DNA of 64,000 bases, taken from positions 3,410,001 through 3,474,000 of the forward strand of contig NZ_AP012547.1 of NCBI RefSeq assembly GCF_000828635.1. Direction: 5' to 3'. Position numbers and translations under genes: made by a program. The notes below the pieces were generated by a model that was not told where the DNA came from, did not search any database, and worked only from the letters and a program-made list of their open reading frames with translations. Positions 45,751 through 55,598 of the stretch are shown one piece after another; within the stretch, counting starts at the first letter, position 1; each line of letters begins with the position of its first letter. The stretch comes from Sulfuritalea hydrogenivorans sk43H. GTDB lineage: Bacteria; Pseudomonadota; Gammaproteobacteria; Burkholderiales; Rhodocyclaceae.

Positions 45751-47034
45751 ATGCGATTCCAACGTCTTGTACTTGCCTGCGCTGCCGGCCTGACTCTGCA
45801 TTCCGTCGCCGCCCACGCGCAACTTACGGTCGAAATTACCGGTGCCGGCGCCAACCGCCTGCCCGTGGCCATTGCCGACTTCACCGGCGAACGCATCGTC
45901 GCGCAGGCCTTGGCCTCGGTGATTCGCGCCGACCTCGACCGCAGCGGCCTGTTCCGCCTGGTCGATGCCGGCAGCCCCTTGGCCGACAGCGCGACACCCG
46001 CCTTTGAAGATCTCAAGGCGAAGGGCGCCGATGCGGTCGCCGGCGGCAGCGTGACGACAAGCGCCGACGGCCGCTACGAAACCCGGGTGCGCCTGTCCGA
46101 CGTGCCCAAACAGGCCGCACTGGGCAATCCGGCCTACCTGCATACGGGCGCACAGTTGCGCGCGACGGCCCACCGCATCGCCGACTTCATCTACGAAAAG
46201 CTCACCGGCGAGCCCGGCGTGTTCTCCACGCGCATCGCCTATGTGGTGAAGAGCACCGGCCGCTACGAACTGAAAATCGCCGATGCCGACGGCAGCAACG
46301 ACCAGGCGGCGCTGGCCTCGCGCGAACCGATCATCTCGCCGGCCTGGTCACCCGATGGCGGCAAGCTCGCCTACGTCTCTTTCGAGGCCAAGAAGCCGGT
46401 GGTGTATGTGCATGATCTCGCCAGCGGCCGCCGCCACGTCGCGGCCAACTTCAAGGGCTCGAACTCGGCGCCGGCCTGGTCGCCGGACGGCAAGCAACTG
46501 GCCGTGGTACTGACCAAGGACGGCTCGTCGCAGCTGTATGTCGTCAATGCCGACGGCAGCGGCGCGACGCGGCTTGCCACCTCGTCCGGCATCGATACCG
46601 AGCCGCGCTGGTCGCCGGACGGCCAGGTCATCTACTTCACCTCCGATCGCGGCGGCAGCCCGCAGATCTACCGCATCGCCACTTCGGGCGCCGGAGCAGG
46701 AAACCCGGCCGAACGCGTCACCTTCGAAGGCAGCTACAACGTCACGCCGCGGCCCTCCCCGGACGGCAAGAGCCTGGCCTTCATCTCCCGCAACAACGGC
46801 CGTTTCCAGCTGGCGCTGATGGATCTGGCGACCAAGCAGACGCAGGTGCTCACCGACTCGGCCAAGGACGAATCGCCCAGCTTCGCCCCCAACGGCCGCA
46901 TGATTCTCTACGCCACCGAGATCGGCGGGCGCGGCGTTCTGGCCGCGGTTTCCAGCGACGGCCGGGTCAAGCAGAAACTCTCCGTGCAGGCCGCCGACGT
47001 GCGGGAACCTGCCTGGGGCCCGCTGGTACGATAA
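45751..47034 (+). CDS. tolB: Tol-Pal protein TolB
   Basis: The 427-residue periplasmic protein has a signal peptide (LVLACAAGLTLHSVAAHAQ), an N-terminal TolB domain (LPVAIADFTGERIVAQALAS) and a six-bladed propeller of SPAWSPDGGKLAY-type repeats (SAPAWSPDGKQLAV, DTEPRWSPDGQVIYF, and so on). It binds Pal. The ATG at 45751 was chosen because the signal peptide starts there; the upstream open frame is not signal-like. Confidence 0.97.
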   Translation: MRFQRLVLACAAGLTLHSVAAHAQLTVEITGAGANRLPVAIADFTGERIVAQALASVIRADLDRSGLFRLVDAGSPLADSATPAFEDLKAKGADAVAGGSVTTSADGRYETRVRLSDVPKQAALGNPAYLHTGAQLRATAHRIADFIYEKLTGEPGVFSTRIAYVVKSTGRYELKIADADGSNDQAALASREPIISPAWSPDGGKLAYVSFEAKKPVVYVHDLASGRRHVAANFKGSNSAPAWSPDGKQLAVVLTKDGSSQLYVVNADGSGATRLATSSGIDTEPRWSPDGQVIYFTSDRGGSPQIYRIATSGAGAGNPAERVTFEGSYNVTPRPSPDGKSLAFISRNNGRFQLALMDLATKQTQVLTDSAKDESPSFAPNGRMILYATEIGGRGVLAAVSSDGRVKQKLSVQAADVREPAWGPLVR

Positions 47035-47076
47035 AGTCCGATAAGACAAGATCACCGAATCCATCGAGGAACCATC

Positions 47077-47616
47077 ATGCGCGCACTCTTCATACCCCTC
47101 TCCGCCCTGACCCTGCTGCTGGCCGCCTGCGGCTCGCAGCCACCCGCACCCGAACAGCATCCGGCCGGCGTCGAATCGCGCACGCCAAGCTCGGTCAGCA
47201 CCGCGCCGGTGGCCAAGGTGCAACCGGACAGCTTCGATCCCAGCAGCATTGCCGCGCTGAAGGATCCGCGCAGCCCGCTGTCCAAGCGCAGCGTCTACTT
47301 CGATTACGACAGCTACATCGTCAAGGACGAGTTCCAGGCGCTGCTGACGGCCCACGGCAAGTTCCTTTCGGCCAACCCGAAAATGAAAATGCTGATCCAG
47401 GGCAATGCGGACGAACGCGGCAGCCGCGAATACAACCTGGCACTGGGCCAGAAACGCGCCGACGCGGTAAGAAAGGCGCTGGCCCTGCTCGGCGCCAAAG
47501 AGGACCAGCTCGAAGCCGTCAGCCTCGGCGAAGAAAAGCCGGTCTGTACCGAGTCCGCCGAAGAATGCTGGAGCAAGAACCGTCGCGGCGACATGCTTTA
47601 CTCGGGCGAGTTCTGA
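47077..47616 (+). CDS. pal: peptidoglycan-associated lipoprotein Pal
   Basis: The 179-residue outer-membrane lipoprotein has lipobox LLAACG (Cys18 or near) and an OmpA-like domain (YFDYDSYIVKDEFQALLTAH, LIQGNADERGSREYNLALGQ) that binds peptidoglycan. It anchors the outer membrane to the wall in the Tol-Pal system. Length is normal. Confidence 0.97.
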   Translation: MRALFIPLSALTLLLAACGSQPPAPEQHPAGVESRTPSSVSTAPVAKVQPDSFDPSSIAALKDPRSPLSKRSVYFDYDSYIVKDEFQALLTAHGKFLSANPKMKMLIQGNADERGSREYNLALGQKRADAVRKALALLGAKEDQLEAVSLGEEKPVCTESAEECWSKNRRGDMLYSGEF

Positions 47617-47618
47617 AC

Positions 47619-48365
47619 ATGCGAGCCGGCTTGGTCTCGCGGCTGGCCGCACCAATGTTCCTGCTGCTCGCGGGAGCACTCCCCATGTCGGCCCAGGCCG
47701 GCATGTTCGACGACGACGAAGCCCGCAACCGGATCGAACAACTGCGGGTGGAAATGACCGATCTCGGCAAGCGTGCCGACACGGTCAGTCGCAACCAGAT
47801 CGACTTTGCCAACCAGCTCGAAGCGATCAAGGGCGACATCGCCAAGTTGCGCGGCCAGATCGAAGTGCTGACCTATGAGCTCGAAGCCGCACAGAAGCGC
47901 CAGAAGGATTTCTACGTCGACCTCGACAATCGGCTGAGGAAGCTGGAACAGCCGCCCGCCGAGGCCAAGGTGGAAGCGCCCAAGGTCGATCCCGCGCAGG
48001 AGACCCGCGACTACGAGGCCGCGTTGGCCGGCCTCAAGGCTTCGAAGTTCCGGGAGGCCGGCGCCTCCTTCCTCGCCTTCATCAAGACCTACCCGAACAG
48101 CAGCCTGGCCGCGTCGGCCCACTACTGGGGCGGTTACGCCCACGCCCAGGCCAGGGACCACGCCGCCGCCGCCGAACTCTTCGGCAAGTTTGCCGCCAGT
48201 TGGTCCACCGACGATCGCGCGCCGGGAGCGCTGGAAAGCCGCGTCGCCAGCCTCGAAGCCGGCAAAGACTTCAAGGCGGCTAAAGCGACCCTCGAACAAC
48301 TGGCCGAGCGCTACCCCAACAGCGAGGCCGGCAAGCGGGCGAAGCTCAGGCTGAAGAAGAAGTAG
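47619..48365 (+). CDS. cpoB: Tol-Pal-associated protein CpoB (YbgF)
   Basis: The 248-residue protein has a signal peptide ending AQAG, a coiled-coil (ARNRIEQLRVEMTDLGKRAD...KQKDFYVDLDNRLRKLE) for trimerisation, and three TPR-like repeats (YEAALAGLKASKFREAGASF; HYWGGYAHAQARDHAAAAEL). CpoB coordinates peptidoglycan synthesis with outer-membrane constriction. It starts 2 bases after pal. Its stop codon TAG shares its last G with the GTG of queE. Confidence 0.93.
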   Translation: MRAGLVSRLAAPMFLLLAGALPMSAQAGMFDDDEARNRIEQLRVEMTDLGKRADTVSRNQIDFANQLEAIKGDIAKLRGQIEVLTYELEAAQKRQKDFYVDLDNRLRKLEQPPAEAKVEAPKVDPAQETRDYEAALAGLKASKFREAGASFLAFIKTYPNSSLAASAHYWGGYAHAQARDHAAAAELFGKFAASWSTDDRAPGALESRVASLEAGKDFKAAKATLEQLAERYPNSEAGKRAKLRLKKK

Positions 48366-49033
48366 TGTCTGCCACAAGCGACGCTCATTTGCAAAACTCC
48401 TTGCGCGTCACAGAAATCTTCCATTCCATCCAGGGCGAATCCAGCCGCGTCGGATTGCCCACGGTTTTCGTGCGGCTCACCGGCTGCCCGCTGCGCTGCG
48501 TCTGGTGCGATACCGAGTATGCCTTCAGCGGCGGCGAATCCCTGAGCATTGCCGACATCCTGCAGCGGGTTGCCGGATTCGACTGCAAAACGGTCTGCGT
48601 CACCGGCGGCGAGCCGCTGGCACAGAAGAACTGCCTGCCGCTGCTGTCCGCGCTATGCGATGCGGGCCATTCGGTATCGCTCGAAACCAGCGGCGCGCTC
48701 GACATCGGCGGCATAGATCCGCGCGTGGCGCGCATCGTCGACCTCAAGGCGCCCGGCTCCGGAGAAGAGGCGAAGAACTGCTGGGAGAATATCGGCCTGC
48801 TGACGGCCCATGACGAATTGAAGTTCGTCCTCGCCTCGCGCGAGGACTACGACTGGGCCGTATCGGCGTGCCGCCAGCGCCGACTCTTCGAGCGCTGCCC
48901 GATACTCTTCTCACCCGTGCAGGGGCAACTCGATCCGACGCAGCTCGCGCAGTGGATCCTCGACGACCGCCTGCCGGTGCGCTTCCAGCTGCAATTGCAC
49001 AAGCTGCTGTGGGACAACGCCAAGGGGCGCTGA
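48365..49033 (+). CDS. queE: 7-carboxy-7-deazaguanine synthase QueE
   Basis: The 222-residue radical SAM enzyme makes CDG in the queuosine pathway. It has RVTEIFHSIQGESSRVG, the cluster motif RLTGCPLRCVWCDTEYAF (CxxxCxxC) and CVTGGEPLAQ. It starts at a GTG overlapping the cpoB stop. queC, often next, is absent. Near residues 167-175 the sequence SACRQRRLFERC is encoded by a near-exact dispersed repeat, at a place where relatives have a similar basic stretch. Confidence 0.93.
   Translation: MSATSDAHLQNSLRVTEIFHSIQGESSRVGLPTVFVRLTGCPLRCVWCDTEYAFSGGESLSIADILQRVAGFDCKTVCVTGGEPLAQKNCLPLLSALCDAGHSVSLETSGALDIGGIDPRVARIVDLKAPGSGEEAKNCWENIGLLTAHDELKFVLASREDYDWAVSACRQRRLFERCPILFSPVQGQLDPTQLAQWILDDRLPVRFQLQLHKLLWDNAKGR
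48865..48888 (+). repeat. dispersed repeat inside queE
   Basis: About 22 of 24 bases match the consensus; read as CRQRRLF in frame. It differs from the ruvA copy in strand and frame. Confidence 0.6.
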
Positions 49034-49037
49034 CGAC

Positions 49038-49520
49038 TCAGCCTTGCAGCGGCGGGCAGGTTGGGCGCTTGGCGGAAATCACTTTCGTATCGACGCCGGC
49101 GTAGTTGAGCCCGCCGAAGAGCCGTGCGTACTCGATCTTCACGCAGCGATCCATGACCACGTCGAGCCCGGCGGCAGAAGCCTTGTCGGCGGCCTCGCGG
49201 TTGATCACGCCGAGCTGCAGCCAGAGGCACCTGGCGCCGATGCGAATCGCCTCGTCGGCGATCGGCATCACGTCCTCGGGTTTGCGGAACACATCCACCA
49301 TATCGACCTTGACCGGAATCGACGCGAGATCCGGATAGCATTTCTGGCCGAGTATTTCGGCAGGACCCGGATTCACCGGAATGATGGTGTAGCCATGCTC
49401 CAGCATGTACTTGGCGGCGAAATGGCTGGGGCGGTTCCAGTTCGCCGACAAACCGACCACCGCGATCACCCGGTTGTTCTGCAGCACGCGGCGCAGCCCT
49501 GCAACATCCTCGACAATCAT
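49038..49520 (-). CDS. CoA-binding domain protein (YccU-like)
   Basis: The 160-residue Rossmann-fold protein has VIAVVGLSANWNRPSHFAAK (about 18-37), VNPGPAEILGQKCYPDLASI and VDMVDVFRKPEDVMPI, the CoA_binding_2 pattern of E. coli YccU. Role unknown. It is convergent with queE, 4 bases away. Confidence 0.92.
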   Translation of the reverse strand: MIVEDVAGLRRVLQNNRVIAVVGLSANWNRPSHFAAKYMLEHGYTIIPVNPGPAEILGQKCYPDLASIPVKVDMVDVFRKPEDVMPIADEAIRIGARCLWLQLGVINREAADKASAAGLDVVMDRCVKIEYARLFGGLNYAGVDTKVISAKRPTCPPLQG

Positions 49521-49553
49521 GGCTTGCTTCCTTTGGTATGAGGCCTGATTATC

Positions 49554-50477
49554 TCATTGGCCGGCGTTCTGCACGCTGCCGGCCCGGGCCGGGCCGCGCG
49601 GCACGCGAACGAGTTGCCAGTTTGCGCGTGCCCACGCCCAGATCTCGGCCACCGTGGCGCCGGACAATTCCCGAGGCGGCCGCTGCCCGAGAAATTCCAG
49701 CGCCGCAAACAGCGCGAGGCCGGGCCGTGAAATGTCCACCGGCGCCGCCCGCGTCTGCTTCGACAGCTTTTCGCCCGAGGCATTGACCACCACCGGCAGA
49801 TGCGCGTAGCCCGGAGTCGGCGCGCCAAGGCATTGTTGCAGGAATATCTGGCGCGAAGTCGAGGCCAGAAGATCGGCGCCGCGCACGACATGCGTGATGC
49901 CGGCATCGGCATCATCGACCACCACCGCGAGTTGATAGGCGAACAGGCCGTCGGCGCGCAGCAGGATGAAGTCGCCCGCCTCGCCGGCCAGATCGCTGAC
50001 GATGCGGCCCTGGATCGCATCGTCGAAGCCGATCCGGGCATCACCCACCCGCAGGCGCCAGGCCCGCGCCTCGCGCCCTGCCGGCAGCCCGGCCCGACAG
50101 GTGCCGGGATAAATCGCCGCGCCGTCGGGGGCGATCGCCGAATCGGCGAGTTCGCGACGGGTGCAACCGCAGGGAAACACCCGGCCGGCGGCTTTGAGCC
50201 TTTCCAGCGCGGCGGCATAAGCTTCGGTGCGGCGGCTCTGCCAGACCACCTCGCCATCCCACGCCAACCCGCAAACCTCCAGTACGCGAAGAATTTCGTC
50301 GGCGGCGGCCATCGAGCAGCGCGGCTGATCGACATCCTCCATGCGCAACAGCCACTCGCCGCCCCGCGTCTTCGCCTCCAGATACGAACCGACGGCCGCC
50401 ACCAGCGAACCGAAATGCAATGGCCCTGTCGGCGATGGGGCGAAGCGCCCGCGATAAGCGTGTCGTGCGGTGGTCAT
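49554..50477 (-). CDS. gluQ: glutamyl-queuosine tRNA(Asp) synthetase
   Basis: The product is 307 residues from the ATG at 50477. It is a shortened glutamyl-tRNA synthetase without an anticodon domain: GRFAPSPTGPLHFGSLVAAV (HIGH-like), KLSKQTRA (KMSKS-like) and a zinc-type CGCTRREL...YPGTC pattern. It attaches glutamate to queuosine in tRNA-Asp, in line with queE nearby. Its C-terminus is rich in Ala/Arg and slightly long. Confidence 0.93.
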   Translation of the reverse strand: MTTARHAYRGRFAPSPTGPLHFGSLVAAVGSYLEAKTRGGEWLLRMEDVDQPRCSMAAADEILRVLEVCGLAWDGEVVWQSRRTEAYAAALERLKAAGRVFPCGCTRRELADSAIAPDGAAIYPGTCRAGLPAGREARAWRLRVGDARIGFDDAIQGRIVSDLAGEAGDFILLRADGLFAYQLAVVVDDADAGITHVVRGADLLASTSRQIFLQQCLGAPTPGYAHLPVVVNASGEKLSKQTRAAPVDISRPGLALFAALEFLGQRPPRELSGATVAEIWAWARANWQLVRVPRGPARAGSVQNAGQ

Positions 50478-50545
50478 CGGGCGGAGTGATAGCACGCCGC
50501 GCGGCAAAACGGTAGCATTCGTTTCATATCAAAAGGGAGCCGCCC

Positions 50546-50914
50546 ATGGCCACGCTGGAACTCAACGCCGACAATTTTCAACAGACCATCAATCAACACG
50601 CCAACGTGATCATAGACTTCTGGGCGCCCTGGTGCGCGCCCTGCCGCGCGTTTGCGCCAACATTTGAAGCGGCGTCGGAGAAACGCGCCGACGTCGTCTT
50701 CGCCAAGGTGAATACCGAGGAGCAGCAGGAAATCGCCGCCGCCTTCAGCATCCGCTCGATTCCCACGCTGATGATTTTCCGCGACCAGATCATCATTTAC
50801 TCGGAGGCCGGCTCCCTGCCAGCCGGCGCCTTTGATCAACTGATCGAACAGGCCATGGCGCTCGACATGGACACGGTGCGCGCCGAAATCGCGGGACAGG
50901 CGGGCACGGCGTAA
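50546..50914 (+). CDS. thioredoxin-family protein
   Basis: The 122-residue protein has the thioredoxin fold with a WCAPC active site (about residues 31-35) and the cis-Pro loop SIPTLMIFRDQ. WCAPC instead of WCGPC is seen in several thioredoxin-like proteins. There is no signal peptide, so it acts in the cytoplasm, probably in thiol reduction. Preceded by AAAGGGAG. Confidence 0.92.
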   Translation: MATLELNADNFQQTINQHANVIIDFWAPWCAPCRAFAPTFEAASEKRADVVFAKVNTEEQQEIAAAFSIRSIPTLMIFRDQIIIYSEAGSLPAGAFDQLIEQAMALDMDTVRAEIAGQAGTA

Positions 50915-50961
50915 GCAAGCAGGATAAGCGGTTATGATTGCAACATGATCAAAGGCCGGAA

Positions 50962-51966
50962 ATGAAATCCATGTTTTCCAGGAAGCTCAGCGACGCCGCG
51001 GAAGTTCGCCGCGTCGAGATACTTTATGAGCATATGCCGACGACCGCGGTAGCAACACTGGTCGGAATCTTTCTGTGCTTTGTCGTGCTCTTCGGCACCA
51101 TCGGGCTGGAAATCCAGAAAGCCTGGACCGCCTACATGCTTTCCGTGTTCGCCATGCGCGTCTGGATCTGGTACATCTTCGGCAAGGCCGACCGGCAGGC
51201 AGCGGGCATTCGTCGCTGGGAATGGCTGTTTGCCGCCGGCGCTTTCCTTACCAGTGCCGGCTGGGGAGCTCTGTTCGGCCCCCTCTATCCACCGGAACAC
51301 CATCACAATGCACAAGTGTTCATTCTGCTGCTGGTGGTGGTGGTCGCCTTCATCGGCTCGTTCTTTCTCGCCGTAAGCAATATCGCCTTCTGGCTTTTTT
51401 CCATCCCCGTCCTGGCGCCGGCCGGTCTGCATTACATCCTTGGTGTTGCCAATCCCGTGCAATGGCTGATCCTCAGTGCCGTATGCTGCATGGCGGTGCT
51501 GCTCCTGATCCAGCGCTCGCTCCACCGCTCCGCGATCGACGATCTTGAACGCAGCACCGAAGCCGAATCCCTGCTGGCCGAACAGCAGGCGATCTTCGAA
51601 TCGTCGCCGATGGGGATTGCCGTGATCGACAACAAACAAGTGATCAAGTGCAACGCGCGGCTCGGCGACATGCTGGGTCGCCGCATCCAGGAACTGACGA
51701 CGGCATCCTTGCAGGCGCATTTCGTCAACGCCGAAGAGGCCAGCCAGTTTCTCGCCGATCGGGCCAGCGCATTCGACAAGGGGCGCCTGGCGCAAGGCAT
51801 GTACCGCCTGCACCGCGCCGACGGTACTCAATTCTGGGCCGAGTTCTCGGGACGCCAGATGGCGGGCAGCCATGCGCGCAGCGTCTGGATGATCGCCGAC
51901 GTCACCTTGCGCGTCGCCAACGAGCGGCGCGCGCATCCGCGCGAGCAGGAGCCGACTACACGTTGA
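50962..51966 (+). CDS. membrane protein with PAS domain, no output domain
   Basis: The product is 334 residues from the ATG at 50962, with six hydrophobic helices (about 30-205, e.g. [40 protein letters not shown]), a short coiled-coil ([20 protein letters not shown]) and one PAS domain ([20 protein letters not shown]...[11 protein letters not shown], about 220-320). Relatives usually carry a GGDEF, kinase or other output after the PAS; here the gene ends soon after ([16 protein letters not shown]). It may be a truncated sensor, or signal by partner. It overlaps ychF convergently by 11 bases. Confidence 0.75.
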   Translation: MKSMFSRKLSDAAEVRRVEILYEHMPTTAVATLVGIFLCFVVLFGTIGLEIQKAWTAYMLSVFAMRVWIWYIFGKADRQAAGIRRWEWLFAAGAFLTSAGWGALFGPLYPPEHHHNAQVFILLLVVVVAFIGSFFLAVSNIAFWLFSIPVLAPAGLHYILGVANPVQWLILSAVCCMAVLLLIQRSLHRSAIDDLERSTEAESLLAEQQAIFESSPMGIAVIDNKQVIKCNARLGDMLGRRIQELTTASLQAHFVNAEEASQFLADRASAFDKGRLAQGMYRLHRADGTQFWAEFSGRQMAGSHARSVWMIADVTLRVANERRAHPREQEPTTR

Positions 51967-53047
51967 ACAGGAAGTTCAGGACGTCGCCGTCCCTGACGAC
52001 ATAATCCTTCCCCTCGGCGCGCATCTTGCCGGCTTCCTTGGCCCCGGTTTCGCCCTTGTAGGCAATGAAGTCGTCGAAGGCGATGGTCTGGGCGCGGATG
52101 AAACCCTTCTCGAAATCGGTATGGATCACGCCGGCGGCCTTGGGCGCCGTATCGCCGACATGGATGGTCCAGGCGCGCACTTCCTTGACGCCGGCGGTGA
52201 AGTAGGTCTGCAGGCCGAGCAGTTTGTAGCCGGCACGGATCAGGCGATTCAGGCCCGGTTCTTCCAGGCCCATGTCGGTCAGGAACATCTGCTTTTCGTC
52301 ATCATCGAGATCGGCAATCTCCGCTTCGATCGCGGCGCAAACCGCGACGGCTTCGGCCTTCTGGGCGGCGGCATGGGCCTTGACCGCATCAAGGTAGGGA
52401 TTGTTCTCGAAGCCGCCTTCCTTGACGTTGGCGACGTAGAGCACCGGCTTGGCGGTGATCAGGCAGAAGGGCTTGAGGCTGGCCCATTCTTCCTTCGACA
52501 GATCCAGCGCCCGCACCGGCCTGGCCTGGTCCAGTTGCGCGACGCATTTCTCCAGTACGGCGCAGAGTATCTTCGCGTCCTTGTCCCCCGCGCTGGCGGG
52601 CTTCTTGTAGCGGGCCAGCGCCTTTTCCGCCGTGGCCATGTCGGCCAGCGCCAGTTCCGTGTCGATCACCTCGATGTCATGCAGCGGATCAATCTTGCCC
52701 GCCACATGCACCACGTTGTCGTCGCTGAAGCAGCGCACCACGTGCACCACGGCATCGGTTTCGCGGATGTTGGCGAGGAACTGGTTGCCCAGCCCTTCGC
52801 CTTTGCTCGCTCCGGCGACAAGTCCGGCAATGTCCACGAATTCGACGATGGCCGGCTGAATTTTCTGCGGCTTGACGATGGCAGACAGCGCAGCCAGCCG
52901 CGGGTCCGGCACTTCGACGATGCCGACGTTCGGCTCGATGGTGCAAAAGGGATAGTTCTCCGCCGCGATGCCCGACTTGGTCAGCGCGTTGAAGAGTGTG
53001 GACTTGCCGACGTTGGGCAGACCGACGATGCCGCATTTGAGACTCAT
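51956..53047 (-). CDS. ychF: ribosome-binding ATPase YchF
   Basis: The 363-residue Obg-family protein begins [20 protein letters not shown] (G1 loop), with a G3 [17 protein letters not shown] and a TGS C-terminal domain. YchF prefers ATP and acts in translation stress. Its start overlaps pth by 4 bases (ATGA), so it is transcribed with it. Confidence 0.97.
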   Translation of the reverse strand: MSLKCGIVGLPNVGKSTLFNALTKSGIAAENYPFCTIEPNVGIVEVPDPRLAALSAIVKPQKIQPAIVEFVDIAGLVAGASKGEGLGNQFLANIRETDAVVHVVRCFSDDNVVHVAGKIDPLHDIEVIDTELALADMATAEKALARYKKPASAGDKDAKILCAVLEKCVAQLDQARPVRALDLSKEEWASLKPFCLITAKPVLYVANVKEGGFENNPYLDAVKAHAAAQKAEAVAVCAAIEAEIADLDDDEKQMFLTDMGLEEPGLNRLIRAGYKLLGLQTYFTAGVKEVRAWTIHVGDTAPKAAGVIHTDFEKGFIRAQTIAFDDFIAYKGETGAKEAGKMRAEGKDYVVRDGDVLNFLFNV

Positions 53048-53643
53048 GGATTTTCTTTCTTGGCCGATTCCGGCTTGCTGTTGATTCTTTGCGTGGCGGC
53101 GGCGAAGTCGCCGCGCGCCAGCATGGGCCAGGCGAGCAGGGCGCGGTCGAGTGCCGCGTCGATCTCGGTTCGTTCTTCCTTGCGCGGCGGCTTCAGCACA
53201 TAGTCGACGACCTCGTTCCTGTCGCCGGGATGGCCGATGCCGATGCGCAGCCGCCAGTAGTCCTGGGTTCCAAGGTGCGCGGTAATGTCCTTGAGGCCGT
53301 TGTGGCCGCCGAGGCCACCGCCGAACTTGAGCCGCATCTGGCCCGGTGGCAGATCCAGCTCATCGTGCATGACCAGCATTTCGGCCGGCTCGATGCGGTA
53401 GAACTGCGTCAGCGCCCGCACCGACTGGCCGCAGCGGTTCATGAAGGTTTGCGGCAGGAGGAACCACAGGCTCTCGGCGCGCGCCTGCCCGGCCAGGCCG
53501 TGAAAGCGCGATTCGCGGGCAGGATTGACGCCAAGTTCCCGTGCCAGACGCTCACAAAGCCAAAACCCGGCGTTGTGCCGGGTTTCAGCGTATTCGGCCC
53601 CGGGGTTGCCGAGGCCGACTATCAAGCGCAAAGATGCCTGCAA
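53044..53643 (-). CDS. pth: peptidyl-tRNA hydrolase
   Basis: The 199-residue enzyme frees stalled peptidyl-tRNAs. Seen are [20 protein letters not shown] with the catalytic His in [24 protein letters not shown], and [15 protein letters not shown]. It lies 3 bases after rplY's stop and overlaps ychF. Confidence 0.97.
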   Translation of the reverse strand: MQASLRLIVGLGNPGAEYAETRHNAGFWLCERLARELGVNPARESRFHGLAGQARAESLWFLLPQTFMNRCGQSVRALTQFYRIEPAEMLVMHDELDLPPGQMRLKFGGGLGGHNGLKDITAHLGTQDYWRLRIGIGHPGDRNEVVDYVLKPPRKEERTEIDAALDRALLAWPMLARGDFAAATQRINSKPESAKKENP

Positions 53644-53646
53644 GAA

Positions 53647-54309
53647 TTATCTCTTGTCGGTCTTCTCGGACTTCTTCTCGGCCTTCTTCTCCACCGGCGC
53701 GACAACAGGCGCGGCCTCGACCGGAACTTCTTCTTCGGCCTTGCCGCCGCGGACGATCACGGTTGCCACCACGGGATCCTCACCCTTGTGCAGCACGGCT
53801 TCGACACCGGCCGGCAGCTTGAGGTGCGAAACGTGCATCGAATGGCCGGCAACCATGTCCTTCAGATCGACTTCGATGAAGGTCGGCAGGTCTTTCGCCA
53901 GGCAACGTACGTCCAGATCGGACATGACGTGCTGCACCATGCCGCCGGAGAGCTTCACGCCAGGCGAGACATCGGCATTGACGAAGTGCAGCGGCACCTT
54001 CTGGTGCAGCTTGTGGGTCGCATCGACGCGCTGGAAATCGACGTGGAGGATCACCGGGCGGTAGGGGTGGCGCTGCACATCGCGCAGCAGGCACATTTCC
54101 TTCTTGCCGTCGAAATTGACGTTGAGCACGGAGGAATAGAAGGCCTCCTTGCGCAGCAGCTGAAACAGCTCGTTGTGGTCGATGTCGATCTGCTGCGGCT
54201 TGGCCGTGCCGCCATACAGAATGCCGGGTACCCGGCCAGTGCGACGCAGGCGGCGGCTCGCTCCAGTGCCCTGTCCATCGCGCTTGTTTGCGTTGAATTC
54301 GAGTTGCAT
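53647..54309 (-). CDS. rplY: 50S ribosomal protein bL25, CTC type
   Basis: The 220-residue protein is the long general-stress CTC form of bL25: N-terminal 5S-rRNA-binding bL25 domain (EFNANKRDGQGTGASRRLRR, GILYGGTAKPQQI) followed by the extra C-terminal beta domain, and a Lys/Ala/Glu-rich tail (PVEKKAEKKSEKTDKR). It lies between prs and pth, as in many betaproteobacteria. Confidence 0.97.
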   Translation of the reverse strand: MQLEFNANKRDGQGTGASRRLRRTGRVPGILYGGTAKPQQIDIDHNELFQLLRKEAFYSSVLNVNFDGKKEMCLLRDVQRHPYRPVILHVDFQRVDATHKLHQKVPLHFVNADVSPGVKLSGGMVQHVMSDLDVRCLAKDLPTFIEVDLKDMVAGHSMHVSHLKLPAGVEAVLHKGEDPVVATVIVRGGKAEEEVPVEAAPVVAPVEKKAEKKSEKTDKR

Positions 54310-54437
54310 GATTTACTCCAGTAAGTGCTGCTTGAAAAATCCCTCGCCCGCGACCAGGCCAGGGGGTGAAAACGAAGTTTCAGTGGAGGCTAACGTTGGC
54401 TTTATCAACGTTAAGCGCAGCGGCCGAAACTAAAAAA
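54310..54437. other. gap between prs and rplY with an 8-base palindrome
   Basis: TAACGTTG-GCTTTAT-CAACGTTA (54391-54413) is a perfect 8-base inverted repeat 24 bases after the prs stop. It has no T-run and could be a transcript hairpin or a binding site. No gene. Confidence 0.5.
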
Positions 54438-55388
54438 TCAGTCCATGAACAGCGAGGAGACGGAGGACTCGTTGCTGATGCGCAACATGGTCTCGGCCAT
54501 CAGCTCGGCGATTGAAATCTGGCGGATGCGCTTGCAGGCGCGGGCTTCGTCCGACAGGGGAATGGTGTCGGTCACGACCAGTTCGTCGAGCTCGGACTCC
54601 ATGATCCTCGATATGGCGCTGCCCGACAGCACCGGGTGGGTACAGTAGGCCAGCACGCTCTTGGCGCCATGTTCCTTGAGTGCCTGCGCCGCCTTGCACA
54701 GCGTGCCGGCGGTATCGACCATGTCGTCCATGATGACGCAGGTGCGGCCATCGACTTCGCCGATGATGTTCATGACTTCCGACACGTTGGCCTTCGGCCG
54801 GCGCTTGTCGATGATCGCCAGATCCGATTCGAGGCGCTTGGCCAGCGCACGCGCCCGCACCACGCCGCCGACGTCGGGCGAGACCACCAGCAGGTCCTCG
54901 TGGCGCTGCTTCCAGATGTCGCCGAGCAGGATCGGCGCCGCATACACGTTGTCTACCGGGATGTCGAAGAAGCCCTGGATCTGGTCGGCATGCAGGTCGA
55001 CGGTCAGCACGCGCTGCACCCCGGCCGTCTGCAGCATGTTGGCGACCAGCTTGGCCGTGATCGCGACGCGCGCGGAGCGCGTCCGGCGATCCTGGCGGGC
55101 ATAACCGAAATACGGAATGGCGGCGGTGATGCGTCCGGCGGAGGCCCGTTTCAGGGCGTCCACCATGACCAGCAGTTCCATCAGGTTGTCGTTGGTCGGA
55201 TAGCAGGTCGACTGCAGGACGAATACGTCGTGGCCGCGCACATGCTCGAGGATTTCGCAACTGACTTCGCCATCGGAAAAACGGCCGACATTGGCGCGGC
55301 CGAGCGAGATGTTCAGACGCTTGACGACATCCGCTGCCAACTTGGGATTGGCATTGCCAGTGAATACCATCAGGCTGTCGTAGGCCAT
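54438..55388 (-). CDS. prs: ribose-phosphate pyrophosphokinase
   Basis: The 316-residue enzyme makes PRPP from ribose-5-phosphate and ATP. Seen are [20 protein letters not shown], the flexible metal loop [18 protein letters not shown] and the PRPP-binding [18 protein letters not shown]. Length is normal. tRNA-Gln lies just upstream on the same strand, a common order. Confidence 0.98.
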   Translation of the reverse strand: MAYDSLMVFTGNANPKLAADVVKRLNISLGRANVGRFSDGEVSCEILEHVRGHDVFVLQSTCYPTNDNLMELLVMVDALKRASAGRITAAIPYFGYARQDRRTRSARVAITAKLVANMLQTAGVQRVLTVDLHADQIQGFFDIPVDNVYAAPILLGDIWKQRHEDLLVVSPDVGGVVRARALAKRLESDLAIIDKRRPKANVSEVMNIIGEVDGRTCVIMDDMVDTAGTLCKAAQALKEHGAKSVLAYCTHPVLSGSAISRIMESELDELVVTDTIPLSDEARACKRIRQISIAELMAETMLRISNESSVSSLFMD

Positions 55389-55448
55389 GTCGGTCTGCTC
55401 AAGTGAAGCTGGAAGGAAAGAGTCCTGCCGGCGCGATCCGTGAAGGGT

Positions 55449-55525
55449 TGGCTGGGGAGGAAGGATTCGAACCTTCGCATGCTGGAATCAAAATCCAGTG
55501 CCTTAACCAACTTGGCGACTCCCCA
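55449..55525 (-). tRNA. tRNA-Gln (UUG)
   Basis: The minus strand reads TGGGGAGTCGCCAAGTTGGT at the 5' end, with CTGGATTTTGATTCCAG in the anticodon arm (anticodon TTG) and CTTCCTCCCCAGCCA at the 3' end. The U1-A72 pair and G73 discriminator fit tRNA-Gln. Length 77, CCA encoded. It sits between ispE and prs on the same strand. Confidence 0.96.
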
Positions 55526-55598
55526 ACATCGACACCCTGCCTTGAGAGCGGAGGTCGAAAGGACGCGCATTTTCGGGGTTTTCGCTCCCGCTGTCAAA

